The notes beneath the pieces are model-generated. The model made no database searches and was not told the DNA's origin. It saw only the letters and a list, made by a program, of their open reading frames with translations. From Sporothrix humicola (lineage: Eukaryota; Ascomycota; Sordariomycetes; Ophiostomatales; Ophiostomataceae), in the NCBI GenBank assembly GCA_021396245.1, contig WNYE01000113.1, positions 1-64,000 on the forward strand: a stretch of DNA of 64,000 bases. Direction: 5' to 3'. The position numbers and the translations under genes are program-made. Positions within the stretch are counted from its first letter, which is position 1; every line of letters starts with the position of its first letter. Shown here piece after piece: positions 45,035 through 56,012 of this stretch.

Positions 45035-46464
45035 TTACAGAATAAGGGCACCAGCCAGGGAGAAGAAGAAGACAATGCCCGAGATGATGATGGGGGACTT
45101 GTCCAGGGGCGGCATGGCCGAGGGGCCGGCGTTCTTGCTGGAGGTGGGCGACGACGTGCTGGAGCCAGAGCCGGGGGAGGCGTAGCTGACGCTGGTGGAG
45201 CCGGCGTTCTGCGAGCCGCTGCCGGTCAGGCCAGGGCCGCTACCGGCACCGCTCTTCATGTAGGCCTTGGCGTCATCGGGGAGGGCGGGCAGCAGGGTCG
45301 TGTCGACGAGCCAGTCGGCGTCCTTGGTGGGGCAGGCCTGGCTGTTGGTGGTCGACGTAAAGCCGCCGTCACCGGTGGGGGCCGGGTTGGCGCTCAGGGC
45401 GCTGGCGAATTTGGTAAACTGCGGCAGCTCGCTGACGCTGGAGCCGTCAATGGAGGCGATACCAAACTTATTGACCTCGAGAGCGTACTCGTACATGAGG
45501 CCACCCGAATAAACACCGGTCATCTCCGAGTTCATGAGCGCGGCCACCTCGCCAAAGTCGCGGCCGTTGGTTATGCAGCCGTACTCGGAGAGGAAGATGG
45601 GCAGGCCGTAGCCGGTGAAGTTCTTGACCTTTTGGTCCCAGCCGGACACGTCAAAGTTGGTGTTGCACCACGAGTAGTCGTTGAAGGCGAAGAAGTCGCT
45701 GCGCTCGTCGTCGGTGCCGCAGTTCATGTAGTCAGCCAGCTGCATGCGGTTCTGGGAGACATCGGCGGCGGAGTAGCCAACGGGGACCTTGCGGTAGCCA
45801 CGCTCAGTAATGTACTGGCGAATGTCACGGGTGACGGCCTTGACAAAGGGAGCAGAGAGGGTCGAGGCAGCGGTGGAGTTAATAACTTCGTTGCCGGAGA
45901 AGAACGCCAGGGTGTTGGGGTACTTGATGAAGGCATCGACCGTGGCAAACACGCTCTGCAGGTACTTTGCGTTGTAGGAGGGGGCGGGGTCGGCGCTGTT
46001 GATGGAGTACAGCGGGTTGTTGACATCGAGAATGGCATAGATGCCAGCGTCCGCCAGGGCATTCATGCAGGTATCGTGGCTCTTGGAGTTGTCGGTGATG
46101 TACACACGGACGGTGTTCACACCCAGCTTCTTGAACTCGGTAATGTCGCGCTGGCAGACATCGGGATCAGCCAGGGGATCGGACGACTCGGACGAGCCGC
46201 CGGGCTGGTAGTCAATGCCGCGGATGTAGAAACGGGTCTTGCCAGCCCAGAACGCTGGAGGAGTTAGCATGGTCAGACAACAGAGAGCAAGCACAAAATC
46301 ACCGTTGGTGACGTGTAAGACTTACCATTGCCAGAGGCAGTGACGGTGGGAAGGGAAGCGGCACGGTCGGCCAGCTCGGGGAGAGTTCTGGAAGGGTTGG
46401 CGCTGACAACAGAAGCAGCCGACAGGGCAGCAGCGGCCGCCGAGGCAAGCGAGAATGAGCGCAT
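45035..46464 (-). CDS. GEL1: GPI-anchored 1,3-beta-glucanosyltransferase (GH72, Gel/Gas family)
   Basis: Two exons on the minus strand, 46464-46326 and 46254-45035, encode 452 residues; the 71-base intron has GTAAGT, GCTAAC and CAG. Residues 1-22 form a signal peptide. The GH72 domain (about 45-345) has the catalytic pair Glu169 (FFSGNEVIN, acid/base) and Glu270 (FLSEYGC, nucleophile). There is no C-terminal X8/CBM43 module, so it is a Gel1-like member rather than Gas1-like. A Gly/Ser-rich stretch leads to a hydrophobic C-terminus (about 435-452), expected to be replaced by a GPI anchor. The enzyme cuts and rejoins 1,3-beta-glucan chains at the plasma membrane and wall. The exact paralogue number cannot be set from this sequence. 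Confidence 0.95.
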
Positions 46465-49383
46465 CGTGATGTCGAGTGGAGTGGTGGATAGAATGAATAG
46501 AAAGCGAAGAATATGTCGAGGATAATAGTATTAACGAGAGACGGAAAGCGAGACGATTCGAATCAAGTCGATGGATATCGAAATGGCGACACGAGTTGAC
46601 CGCGTTTATTTCAAACAAAGTCGAATTCCAGTGCCGGATCGCTGCGCGTGGAATGTAAAGAAGAAAGAGAAGAAAAAACAGAAGTGAAAGGACCACTGAT
46701 AAAAGAGTGATGGTGGCCCGATGGGGAGTTGAGCGAGAGACGAATAAAATGAAGATGAAGTTGACGATGGTAAACGAAGGAAAGAAAGCAGAGGAGAAGA
46801 AGACGATGATGGAGGAAGAGAAGGAAGGACGACAAAAAGACGAAACGAGGAAACGACGAAAAGGGGAATGTAAGCTGTAAAAGAGAACAAAGACCAAAGA
46901 CGGCAAGAACGATACAGTGTAGAGACTGGAGGACTTGAACGACTGGAAAGATGGAAGTGACCGGGGCCTGGCCAAGAAGATGGAAGGAACCCAGAAAAGC
47001 AAGAAAAGCAGGGCAAATCTTGGAACGAGTCCCGGCAAAACGTGTACCTCGTACCAAGCAATGCTTGTTCGAGTCTCCAGACGGGAAGGAAGGAGCGCCA
47101 ACAAGGGAGGGCCAGAAGGGGTGCAAGTGGTGGAAAGGGCGGAATGGGGAGTGTTCTTGGCACTGTGAGGGGAGGGGCCACAGGCAAGAAGGGACAGAAG
47201 GGGTGGGTGTATTACGAAGATTGGGGAGGTCGCGTTCGAGAACTCAGAACAGGAAGGAACGAAGGGGTGGACTGACAGGAAAGGGCAAGCAGACAACAGA
47301 GACCTCGAGGCGGTCTGCTCCTGCCTGACGAGCCTGATTCGCTTCGCGGCTTGAGATGCAATTGAGGCAAGAACAGACAAGAACAGCAAGAACAGCAAAA
47401 ACAGCAAAAACACTTGGAAGTCTATTACGATGTTGACCACGGCATCACGGCATGATATGGTTACATTGGTTGCATGTGGCGCCCTAGGTCGTCGTTAATA
47501 CGAACGACTATTACTCAGTATTCACCACAGCGCAAAACACCACAGCACCACAACGCGACACAATGCGACACGCTCGTGCCTTTGTTTCGTATCGTGAGTG
47601 CCAATTGAGATGGAAGTACTCGTTTTGGCCGCACTACAAAATCGATAAACAATGCTGTAAGACAGAAAAAGGCAGTTGCTGACTATGACCACCTCCGTCT
47701 TCAATGTTTTTGGCAGGCGCGTTCCTGTTCCTGGTGCGAAAAAGCGTGCCAAGCAGTCCGGGCGCTGGTACTTGTAGGCGATCGTGCGCTAACACTACAG
47801 GGCCCATGTTCTCTTTGTTAGTTGTTCTATTTCTAGTTTCGAGTTCTTCGATGACGGGTATTTTTGACGTTGCACCTGGGCTTTTCTATGGGCCGCCGAG
47901 AACACGATCGACACCTGCAGAATCGCGATATTCAGGGAGCGCCTTGATATTTTGTGGATGGGATATCCAACGGCTGTTTGAGATGTGTATATTTTCGTTG
48001 TATTCTTTTTACAAGGAAGTAAAGCAGAATACAGAATATGCAGAATGGAGAATATGCAAATAAAGATATTCATTTGGATGGCTGTGCGGCGACTTTTTAG
48101 TGTTCTTTATTCCAGGGGTAAACATGCGGCGCAAAACAGAAAACAGAGTAATAAGCTTACCTGCACGACCTGCTCCGTAATTACCTTGCGAGTCAGGCCC
48201 TTTCCTGCGGCCAGTTTGGAGCCTGCTTGTGAAGCAGCAAAACTCGTACTTTGTATTCTGTACTTTCTCAGCGCAAACTATTCAAGGGACTGGCGACTAT
48301 TTGTTTGGCCTGTGTTAGCGCGTGGAGTGCATCGTGCCTGCCGGCCAATCACGCACGACATAGTTGTCCCTTCCTCGCCTTCCTTCCGCCAGGCCCGCTT
48401 GGTTGTGCCCACAGTTGCCCACAATTGCAAGGTGGGTCCGCCCTTGCCCTGATCTGCTTGGCCGATCTGTGCCTGTCGTTGTTTCAGGTCGCAGTTGACG
48501 GGCATTGAGGGCGAAGAAGGGCGGAGGCGGGCCTGTGATTTTGCCTGTATTGAAACACAAAGCACTTTGGGAGTACAAGGGCTTGTGCAAGTATTTTGTG
48601 AAAGAATTTCATTAATGTGGTGGTCTGGCCAGGCCGTGATACAAGGCCAAGCTCGTCTCTGATTCAGGAAAGTCTGTTGGTCTTTGTTGAAGCGGCTTGT
48701 ATTTCACCGAGAAGGATCTTGCAGTGGCCTATTTGTACCTCGTATTGGATGGAAGCAGGATGCGCTTGAGCACTGTGTACATTGTACTTGTATCTGACTC
48801 TCATCTGTATGTCGTATTGCTGAGTACTAGAGTCTCTGACAGTGTGTGCTGGTCGTGCTTGCCTCTCCTGTCTTCTGCCTTCAACTTTTGTTCTTTCCTA
48901 TTCAGGATAAATAATATGTACACCTTCCCCGTTGCTTCTAGAATATCACCATCAGAGTTTTCAGGGTCTTCTCATCTTGCGACCCTGCGTCTGTCACCTC
49001 TCGTTGCCTTTTAGCCCGTCCATGCTGTAGGTGCTGTTTCGGAGCATTTAAACAGTCAAGCTGCCGCCCGAACACACACACCAATTTCCGAGATGGAGGG
49101 CTAGCGACTGCGCCTCGCTCCAACACTCTCCCTTTTGAACGTTCCAATCTCGGGCGTGAGAAGATCACATCCTTCGTCTCTATGTAGTATCCAGAAAGAA
49201 AACGATGAAAACGATAAAAGAGAGGAAAACAACAAGAAGAAGAAGAAACAAAAAAAAGAAATACTGTGTATAGCAAACAAACAAGAAAAGGCCACTGTAA
49301 ATGCACCGACCGCAAATGCTGGTTTAAACGAGGGCAAGACAAAAGGAGAAAAGGAGGAAAGGAGAAAAAGAGGCCCGCAGACC
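46465..49383. other. 2.9 kb spacer upstream of the GH72 gene and downstream of BZZ1
   Basis: Bases about 46640-47330 are purine-rich on +, so pyrimidine-rich on the strand of the GH72 gene; they probably form its promoter and leader. The long open frame on the minus strand (47440-46322) owes its length to this T/C bias and begins with GTG. AACAGCAAG/AACAGCAAA units repeat at about 47373-47405. The remainder shows nothing recognisable. Confidence 0.5.
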
Positions 49384-51714
49384 TCACACCGCCTGGATGT
49401 AGCTTGCTGGGACGCTCTTGGTCACGCCGCCCTTTTCCACCTCTGCCCAGCCGTCGCCCGGATCCTCCTTGACCATCACGAACCGCTCGCCCTCGACCAT
49501 GCTGTGCTCGGAATCGTTTTGGGCCGTGTATGCGTATATTGCCTCCACGTACTTGAGCTTCTTGGCGCCGCGTCTGGGTGCGACGGCTGGCCCCTTCTTC
49601 CGGCCGCCTGCGCCTGCGTTTGTTGTATTCGTCGTACTGATCGACGAGCCGCTGTTGGAGTAGGTCGACTGGCCTGTGTTTTGCGGCGCCATGGCTGCTG
49701 CAGCGGCCGGTACCACTTCAACGTACGAAGCCGGCACCAGGCCCTCCTTGTAGCCCGCCCGCACCTTGATCCAGCCCGAGCCGTTGTCGGGCTCAAGAAC
49801 GGCCACCTCAATGCCATCGCCGACGGTCAGCTCGCCATCACCATTGGCCTCAAATGCATACAGCATCTTGCCCTTGGGCTGGCTGTTGCTGCCCCCCTGA
49901 TCTGGCATGCTGCCGGGCAGCTCGTTGATGTAGGCAGCTGGCGGTGGAGCCAAGACTCTGCGGACAGGGGCTGCCGATCCTGGCCCGTTGCGCGAATTAG
50001 CGGGAAGCTCGGCCGCGCCGTTGCCGTCGTCGCCCGTTGTTGGCGACCTGGCCCCTGATATGGACCGGTGCGCACTCGCAGCATAGCCTGAGCTCAGCGA
50101 GTTCATTGTGTTGGATCGGGTCAGATTTGGGAGTTCTGTGGCGCTGGCCGATGCTGATGTTGATGCTCCAGTGCCACCTCCTGGTTTCAACGTGTTGGCT
50201 GAGTCTTGACGCTCTTGTTTGAGTTTTTTGCGCTCCTCCTTGTTCTGCTCGCCGGGACACTCGGCGGGCACCTTCATCTCGCATTTGCTGTGGCACGTGT
50301 AGCCACAGTCGCGGCAGTCGAAGCCCTTGGCCGACAGACCCCAGATGCGCTCGCCGCACAGATCGCAGTTGGTCGGGATCTTGAACGTTTGTGACTTGAA
50401 GTTGTGGTTGCGTGCGCCCACCGTGACATCGCCGACCACGGCCGTAATCGTCGACGTCTCGACCTCGGCCGTGATGCGCTTGCGCTCCACCTGGTGCAGG
50501 TCCTCTTGTGCGGCGAACATTTGGCTGACAATCACCACCTCGTCGCGCTTCTCGGTGCCGTCGCGGATCTTTTGTTTTATCTTTTGGATGGCCTCGACCT
50601 CGCGCCGCTTCTTGTCGACCTCGCGCCGCAGGTCGCCCAGCTGGCCCTTGGATTTGTTGAGCACGTTGCGCAAAAAGATCTTGGCCGTCTCGTCCACCAC
50701 CATGGACCCGTCGTCGTGCCACACGGGGCTCGGCTCGAACACCTTGTCTGCCGGTTCCTGCCAGCCGCCCACATTGTGCCGCATGTACATCATGGAGTCG
50801 AGGGACGGTAAATTGCGTGCAATTTCCTGGGTTTGGCGGTCGATGATGGCGGTGCTTTGCTGCAGCATGGTGGACTCGAGTTTGGAGGCGACCGTCCACA
50901 GGTCGTTGAGTCGCAATGTGCGGAACTCGGCGAGATCCTGGAGCGAGTCGAGCAGTTCTGGGACGTAGTCGTGGTAGTAGCGTTCTTTTTGCTTGTTTGT
51001 GACGTTGATGGCGATCAGGTACGAGTTCTTGACGTTATTCATCTCGGCGATTTGCTGTTGGTATGCCGACTGCGCCTTGGCCTGGCCAAAACCGCTCTCT
51101 GTCTTCTTGCGTTTGCTCTCGACCTCCTGGCACACGGCGTCGTATTTGACTTTGACTTTGCGCAGTTCTGCGTACGACGAGTCACGTTCCTGCTCGACCT
51201 TGCTGGCAAAGTCGGCATGGCGCTTGCGCAGCTCCTCGAACCGCGTGCCGAGCGTCTGCAGTGGCGCCGCCACCTTGTTAACCAGATCGCTGCCGTAGGA
51301 ATCGTGTTCGTCGGCCCGTGCTTCGAGTGTTGTGAGTTGTGTCGTCCATGTCGTGAGGGATGCACTTTCCAAAGAACCCGGGGTCATGGCCGGTGTCTCG
51401 CCAACACTGAGGACAGACGACTTTCGTGTCTTCTTTTCAAAGTACTTTTTGGCCAGCGCCTTGAGCTTGGCGCTGTACTCTTTCTCGATTACGCTCCGTT
51501 CGCGGTAAAACTGCTGGATGTCGTCGAGCCAGGCGATGCCGTTGGTGACCCAGACGTTGGCGGGCTTGAAGCCATCCTGTGAAGAGGGGGAAGATGTTAG
51601 TTTGGTCCGATGCTCGAGCAGCAATATAAGAAGGTACAGGAAGATCCAGTGAGGCAAATCCCGTCAATCCGGACATACCTTCAGCTCGGCGCCGAAAGTC
51701 GGCGGGCTCTCCAT
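49384..51714 (-). CDS. BZZ1: Actin-regulating F-BAR/C1/SH3 protein Bzz1
   Basis: Two exons on the minus strand, 51714-51679 (12 codons, MESPPTFGAELK) and 51576-49384, encode 742 residues. The intron (51577-51678) has GTATGT and ACAG borders. An F-BAR/FCH region (about residues 5-300) is followed by coiled coil. A C1 zinc domain (about 402-451) has the His-Cys pattern HNF..CDLCG..CRDCGYTCHSKC..C. Two SH3 domains lie at about 581-632 and 685-742. Bzz1 binds curved membrane and recruits the WASP machinery to trigger actin assembly at endocytic sites. A C1 domain is typical of Bzz1 from filamentous fungi. It is divergent from DBP5. Confidence 0.94.
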
Positions 51715-52774
51715 CGTAGCGGGCGGGTGTCGATGTCGATCCTGCGGCACACGTGAGGCTCGGAAAAATACGAGGTAGCCGGCACGCACAGCATCCAGAG
51801 GGGAGAGGAGAGAGGGGGTGCCGAAGGATGCCGGAAGGTGTGCGGATGTCGTCGAAGCCGTATGGTTCGTAGAAAGTAAAGATGTGAGGTTGAAGAGGGT
51901 GGGAAGGTGGAAGAGGGGGATTGGGTGGAGGCTAATGCTCTACTCAGTCCTGGAGGGAAGGTGCCTTGCGCCGCGCAATTCGTTTTCGGAGGAGTGTGAC
52001 GCCGAGGGCTCAGTGGAAGGAGCAACGGTGTCTGTCTGTCCCAGTAGCAATGACGCGGGGAAGCAACTTGCAGGTGGGCTGTGCCGTTGGGTTTCCCTTG
52101 CGAGTGCTGTGTTCTGCAAATATGTCGCACTTCCTGCCTCTTAGCAGTCGTTAGAGTCGCTAGCGGTCTCTTTAGCGGCCCGTCCAGCCAGGCCTCCACC
52201 TTTCTCGTCGCCCCTCGGTGTAGGCGTCGCTGGGTGCTTGCGGTGCGCCTGTCCCACGGACCGAATAGGCAGGCACAATTCTGCCGTGCTTGACCGCCCA
52301 TAACCGCCGCCTTGGTAGCTCTTTCCGCTTTCTCACAAGAAGCTCTCTCCAATGCACCCCACCTTTTCAGTGTTGTTTGTGCTCCAATCCTCTTCTTTTC
52401 TTGTCTTTGTTTTCGAGCCTTTGTTTGGTTCACCATCTACATCCGCATTCGTGTGCTGCTCTCCCTCGCTGGACAACACCGAATCCTCTGATAAAAAGGG
52501 TCTTTCACGCATTTGTTTGCCCTTGAAGCTGGTAAGTCGTCGCCCCATTCGAGCTCCACGGAATTCGAGCCTCTTTCTGCCTTTTCTTTCATTATTTTGC
52601 CGCTCTCGTTTGTTGCCTGTTTTTGTAGTTTTCTGTTGTTTTTTGGAGCCTTCGTTTGTGCCTTTCTTTGACCGAGACATTCTGACGTCCAGCTGTTCTC
52701 TTCAGCAGAAGTCCCGACCCCCCACCGACACTTCCTTTCTCTCTCTTTCACACTCTTCCACACAACACGGCATC
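51715..52774. other. Divergent promoter between BZZ1 and DBP5
   Basis: No independent gene. The DBP5 side (52330-52770) is T/C-rich on +, and includes the probable leader intron given separately. Confidence 0.55.
52532..52705 (+). other. Probable 5'-UTR intron of DBP5
   Basis: GTAAGT donor at 52532, CTGAC branch site at 52682-52686 and TTCAG acceptor ending at 52705. An AG at 52692 is closer to the branch, so 52705 is preferred; CAG at 52708 is another choice. The reading frame of DBP5 stays open upstream of its start, but the sequence there is low-complexity and not protein-like. Confidence 0.5.
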
Positions 52775-54220
52775 ATGGCCGACCTCGCAAGCCGCATTAC
52801 TCGGCCTGATGGCGCCGCGGCTGACACGCCTGCTGCTGCTGCTGCTGCTCCCGTCGAGGATACGCCCGTCGACACGTCCGGCCCCGGCCTGATCGAATCC
52901 ACATACGACGTCGAGGTCAAGCTCAGCGAACTCGGCTCGCTGACCGACAACCCGCTCTCGTCCGTCTCATCATTCGAGGAGCTCGGCCTCAAGAAGTCCA
53001 TTGTCGACGGCCTGTTTGCCCTCAACTTCAAGAAGCCGTCCAAGATCCAGGAACGCGCCCTGCCGCTGCTCCTTGCCGACCCGCCGTGCAATATGATTGC
53101 CCAGTCGCAGTCGGGCACGGGCAAGACGGCCGCCTTTGTCGTTACACTTTTGTCGCGTGTCGATTTCGGCCAGCCCACAACCCCCCAGGCCCTGGCCCTG
53201 GCACCCAGCCGTGAGCTGGCCCGCCAGATCGAGTCGGTTATCAACCAGATTGGTCAGTTCTGCGAGGGCCTGAACGTGGCTGCTGCCATCCCCGGTGCGA
53301 TCGAGCGCGGTGCGGCTGTCCAGGCCAACGTTGTCGTGGGCACGCCCGGCACGGTCATGGACCTGATGCGCCGCAAGCAGCTGGATGTGTCCAACCTCAA
53401 GCTTCTCGTTATTGACGAGGCCGACAACATGCTTGACCAGCAGGGTCTCGGCGAGCAGTGCGTGCGTGTGCGCGAGAAGCTGCCGCGGACGATCCAGGTG
53501 CTGCTGTTCTCGGCCACCTTCCCGGAGAAAGTTATGCGCTACGCCGAGAAGTTTGCGCCCAACGCCAACCAGATGCGTCTCCGCCAGCAGGAGCTGACGG
53601 TGCGGGGCATCTCGCAGATGTACATGGACTGCCCGTCCGAGCAGGAGAAGTACGACGTGCTCTGCAAGCTGTACGGCCTGATGACAATTGGTTCGTCGGT
53701 TATCTTTGTGAAGACGCGCCAGAGCGCCAACGAGATCCAGCAGCGCATGGAGGCCGACGGCCACCGCATCGCCGCCCTCCACGGTGCCTACGAGGGCGAG
53801 AGCCGCGACGCGCTCCTCAACGACTTCCGCACGGGCAAGTCCAAGGTGCTCATCACGACCAACGTGCTCGCTCGTGGCATTGACGTCTCGAGTGTGTCCA
53901 TGGTTATCAACTACGACATCCCGATGAAGGGCGCTGGCGACCGCGAGCCGGATGCCGAGACGTATCTGCACCGTATTGGCCGGACGGGCCGTTTTGGCCG
54001 TGTCGGTGTCAGTATCAGCTTCGTGCACGACCGCAAGAGCTTCACGGCGCTGGCCGACATTGCCAACCACTACGGCATCGACCTGATCCAGCTGAGCCCC
54101 GACGACTGGGAGGAGACGGAGAAGAAGATCCGCCACATCCTCAAGTCGGCCCGTGCCCAGCCCGAGTACAAGCCCGTCGAGGGTGCTGCCGCTCCCGCCG
54201 GCGCTGTGCAGAATCCTTAG
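52775..54220 (+). CDS. DBP5: ATP-dependent RNA helicase Dbp5 (DEAD-box, mRNA export)
   Basis: A single coding exon of 481 codons. Start is the ATG in CATCATGGCC; an open frame continues upstream, but only as low-complexity leader. Motifs in order: Q motif with FKKPSKIQERALPLLL, Walker A GTGKT 114-118, Ia APSRELARQ, Ib TPGT, DEAD 214-217, SAT 246-248, VIFVKT (IV), TTNVLARGID (V) and HRIGRTGRFGR from 399 (VI). The SFEELGLKKSIVDGLFALNFKKPSKIQ entry and PCNMIAQSQSGTGKT separate it from eIF4A. Dbp5 is remodelled by Gle1 and Nup159 at the cytoplasmic face of the nuclear pore to release export factors from mRNA. The stop codon overlaps a GTAAGT splice-donor consensus. Confidence 0.95.
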   Translation: MADLASRITRPDGAAADTPAAAAAAPVEDTPVDTSGPGLIESTYDVEVKLSELGSLTDNPLSSVSSFEELGLKKSIVDGLFALNFKKPSKIQERALPLLLADPPCNMIAQSQSGTGKTAAFVVTLLSRVDFGQPTTPQALALAPSRELARQIESVINQIGQFCEGLNVAAAIPGAIERGAAVQANVVVGTPGTVMDLMRRKQLDVSNLKLLVIDEADNMLDQQGLGEQCVRVREKLPRTIQVLLFSATFPEKVMRYAEKFAPNANQMRLRQQELTVRGISQMYMDCPSEQEKYDVLCKLYGLMTIGSSVIFVKTRQSANEIQQRMEADGHRIAALHGAYEGESRDALLNDFRTGKSKVLITTNVLARGIDVSSVSMVINYDIPMKGAGDREPDAETYLHRIGRTGRFGRVGVSISFVHDRKSFTALADIANHYGIDLIQLSPDDWEETEKKIRHILKSARAQPEYKPVEGAAAPAGAVQNP

Positions 54221-56012
54221 TAAGTGTTCATCGGATAGTGGTTATGCAACCCGTTTCACAGAATGCTCATTAACGAGAATAGGGTGGGATCCTTCGCCGC
54301 GCAGCCGGACGGATATGCATATGGACATGGATACGGATATCGGTACTAGACGGTCATAAAAATAGGCAGGCACAAGATTAGGCAGGCTGTCTTTGGTCTA
54401 CAAGCCTGGAAAGCCGAACTGGTACGAGGAAAACGGCCGGGGTATTCGAGGAACGTTGAAAGGATTAGGAGATGTCTGAAAAAAAAAGGAGCTGGAAAGG
54501 ACGACAAAGATGATGTTTAAGATACCATGATTTGAGGCTTGGCGACGGCGATTTGCATTTTGAACAAATGTAAACCGGCCATCAAAACGCCCATAATATT
54601 AAGTCTGCGATGTAGAGCAGTTTATTTTATGTCAGCAACGACACTGTTTACTTTCAAATGTACAACGAAAATGTGACAATTTGTGACTACACGACAAATG
54701 TGCCATGAAAAATATACCTTATTCTTGTTGAATCGTCTACGATGTACTCTGTATCCATTTCATGTATGCATAATACATTGTGTGTATTTATATGTATTTG
54801 TGCAGGCGCATAAGAAACGAAACGCACCTTCCCGTTGTTGTGGGACGTACCTGCCGTTGAAGCGCCGACAAGGGGGGCGTGGGATTTTAGACGCCGAGCC
54901 CACGTCCCGAATAGGAGACAGGGGGCGTGGCCAAGGCCGGCCCAACTGACTACTTACATACATACACAGCCAAAAGCAACAAACAACGACATCTCATTTG
55001 TCGGCCATCTCCCCCATCTCGAGGCGCGCAGATTTCCGCCATCCTCCTTTCGCCTGGATTCGCGCAGTCTTGCCTTCCCCATGCACAGGCTTTGATTTGG
55101 CAGCGTCTGACTTGCCTGGTCGCCGGCGTCTCGCCAAACGACGAAACGACGAAACAGCGTAAGAAAACGACTGGCAGCAAAAGTACGGAGCAATAATGCA
55201 GAACAAAGCGACAAAGCGACAAAACCGACCACTGCAATTTCTCGCCGTCTCCATGCAATCTCAAACACCCCCAGACCGCGGATACGCGAGACTGGACGAC
55301 TCCTTAACGGCCGCCGCCATGGAGCGACTCATGCCCTTTGTGGCTGTGAGGGCTGTGAGTAGGCCACCGCGAGGGCCGTGAAGTCGCGAAGCCTCAATGA
55401 CAAAAGGGCACAAGATGTCGGCGGCTAGATGGGCCACTTTGGCTCGTTCTGGGCTATGCGAAACGGTGATGGAAGACGGAGACGACAAACCTGTTTTGAA
55501 GACGAGATGACGAAAAGAAATTGGACGAAATTGGATTTCTTCTCCGGGCTCAAGTCTGCAGCCTTGGGTCTTTGTCTTGTCGGCCTTTTTGACTTTTGAC
55601 ACTCGTGTCTGGTTGCCTCCTGCATCGCCTCTTTGTTTCTTCCAGATTCCCCCAACATCACCATTTCCCTTGCTTGCTCTGTCTGGCTCGATTCTCAAAG
55701 GCAAACATCGTTGGCCACGGCTTTCCCGGAAGCTTGCAACTCGACTTTCCTCCTTACCAAACGGTCAACCTTGGGCTCCCTCTTCTTCGACGGCCTTTGT
55801 TGATACGATCAACATCCTTTGAAGATCCTGTCGGCATATACCTCGTCTCTTCTTGCCTTACCCATCCCTGGATAAGATTATTGCCCATCTTGGAGAGAAT
55901 GCTTTAAGCACCATCAACACCTTCAGATGCAAACACAGGAGACAAAGCAGACACAGGAGCGCCGTTCCTAGGACTGGCGAGGCTTGTCGTCGGATGGCCA
56001 GCTCATCACAAG
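54221..56012. other. Spacer between DBP5 and the CFEM gene
   Basis: The DBP5 3' region comes first, including a possible 3'-UTR intron. ACGAAACG-type units repeat at about 55135-55155. The + strand becomes T/C-rich from about 55565 to 55800, fitting a promoter or leader for the CFEM gene. I see no gene. Confidence 0.5.

Noticed and set aside
46322..47440. 372-codon open frame on the minus strand overlapping the GH72 start
   Set aside because: It begins with GTG, owes its length to the T/C-rich leader (Phe, Leu, Ser, Pro) and runs out of frame through the first exon of the GH72 gene.
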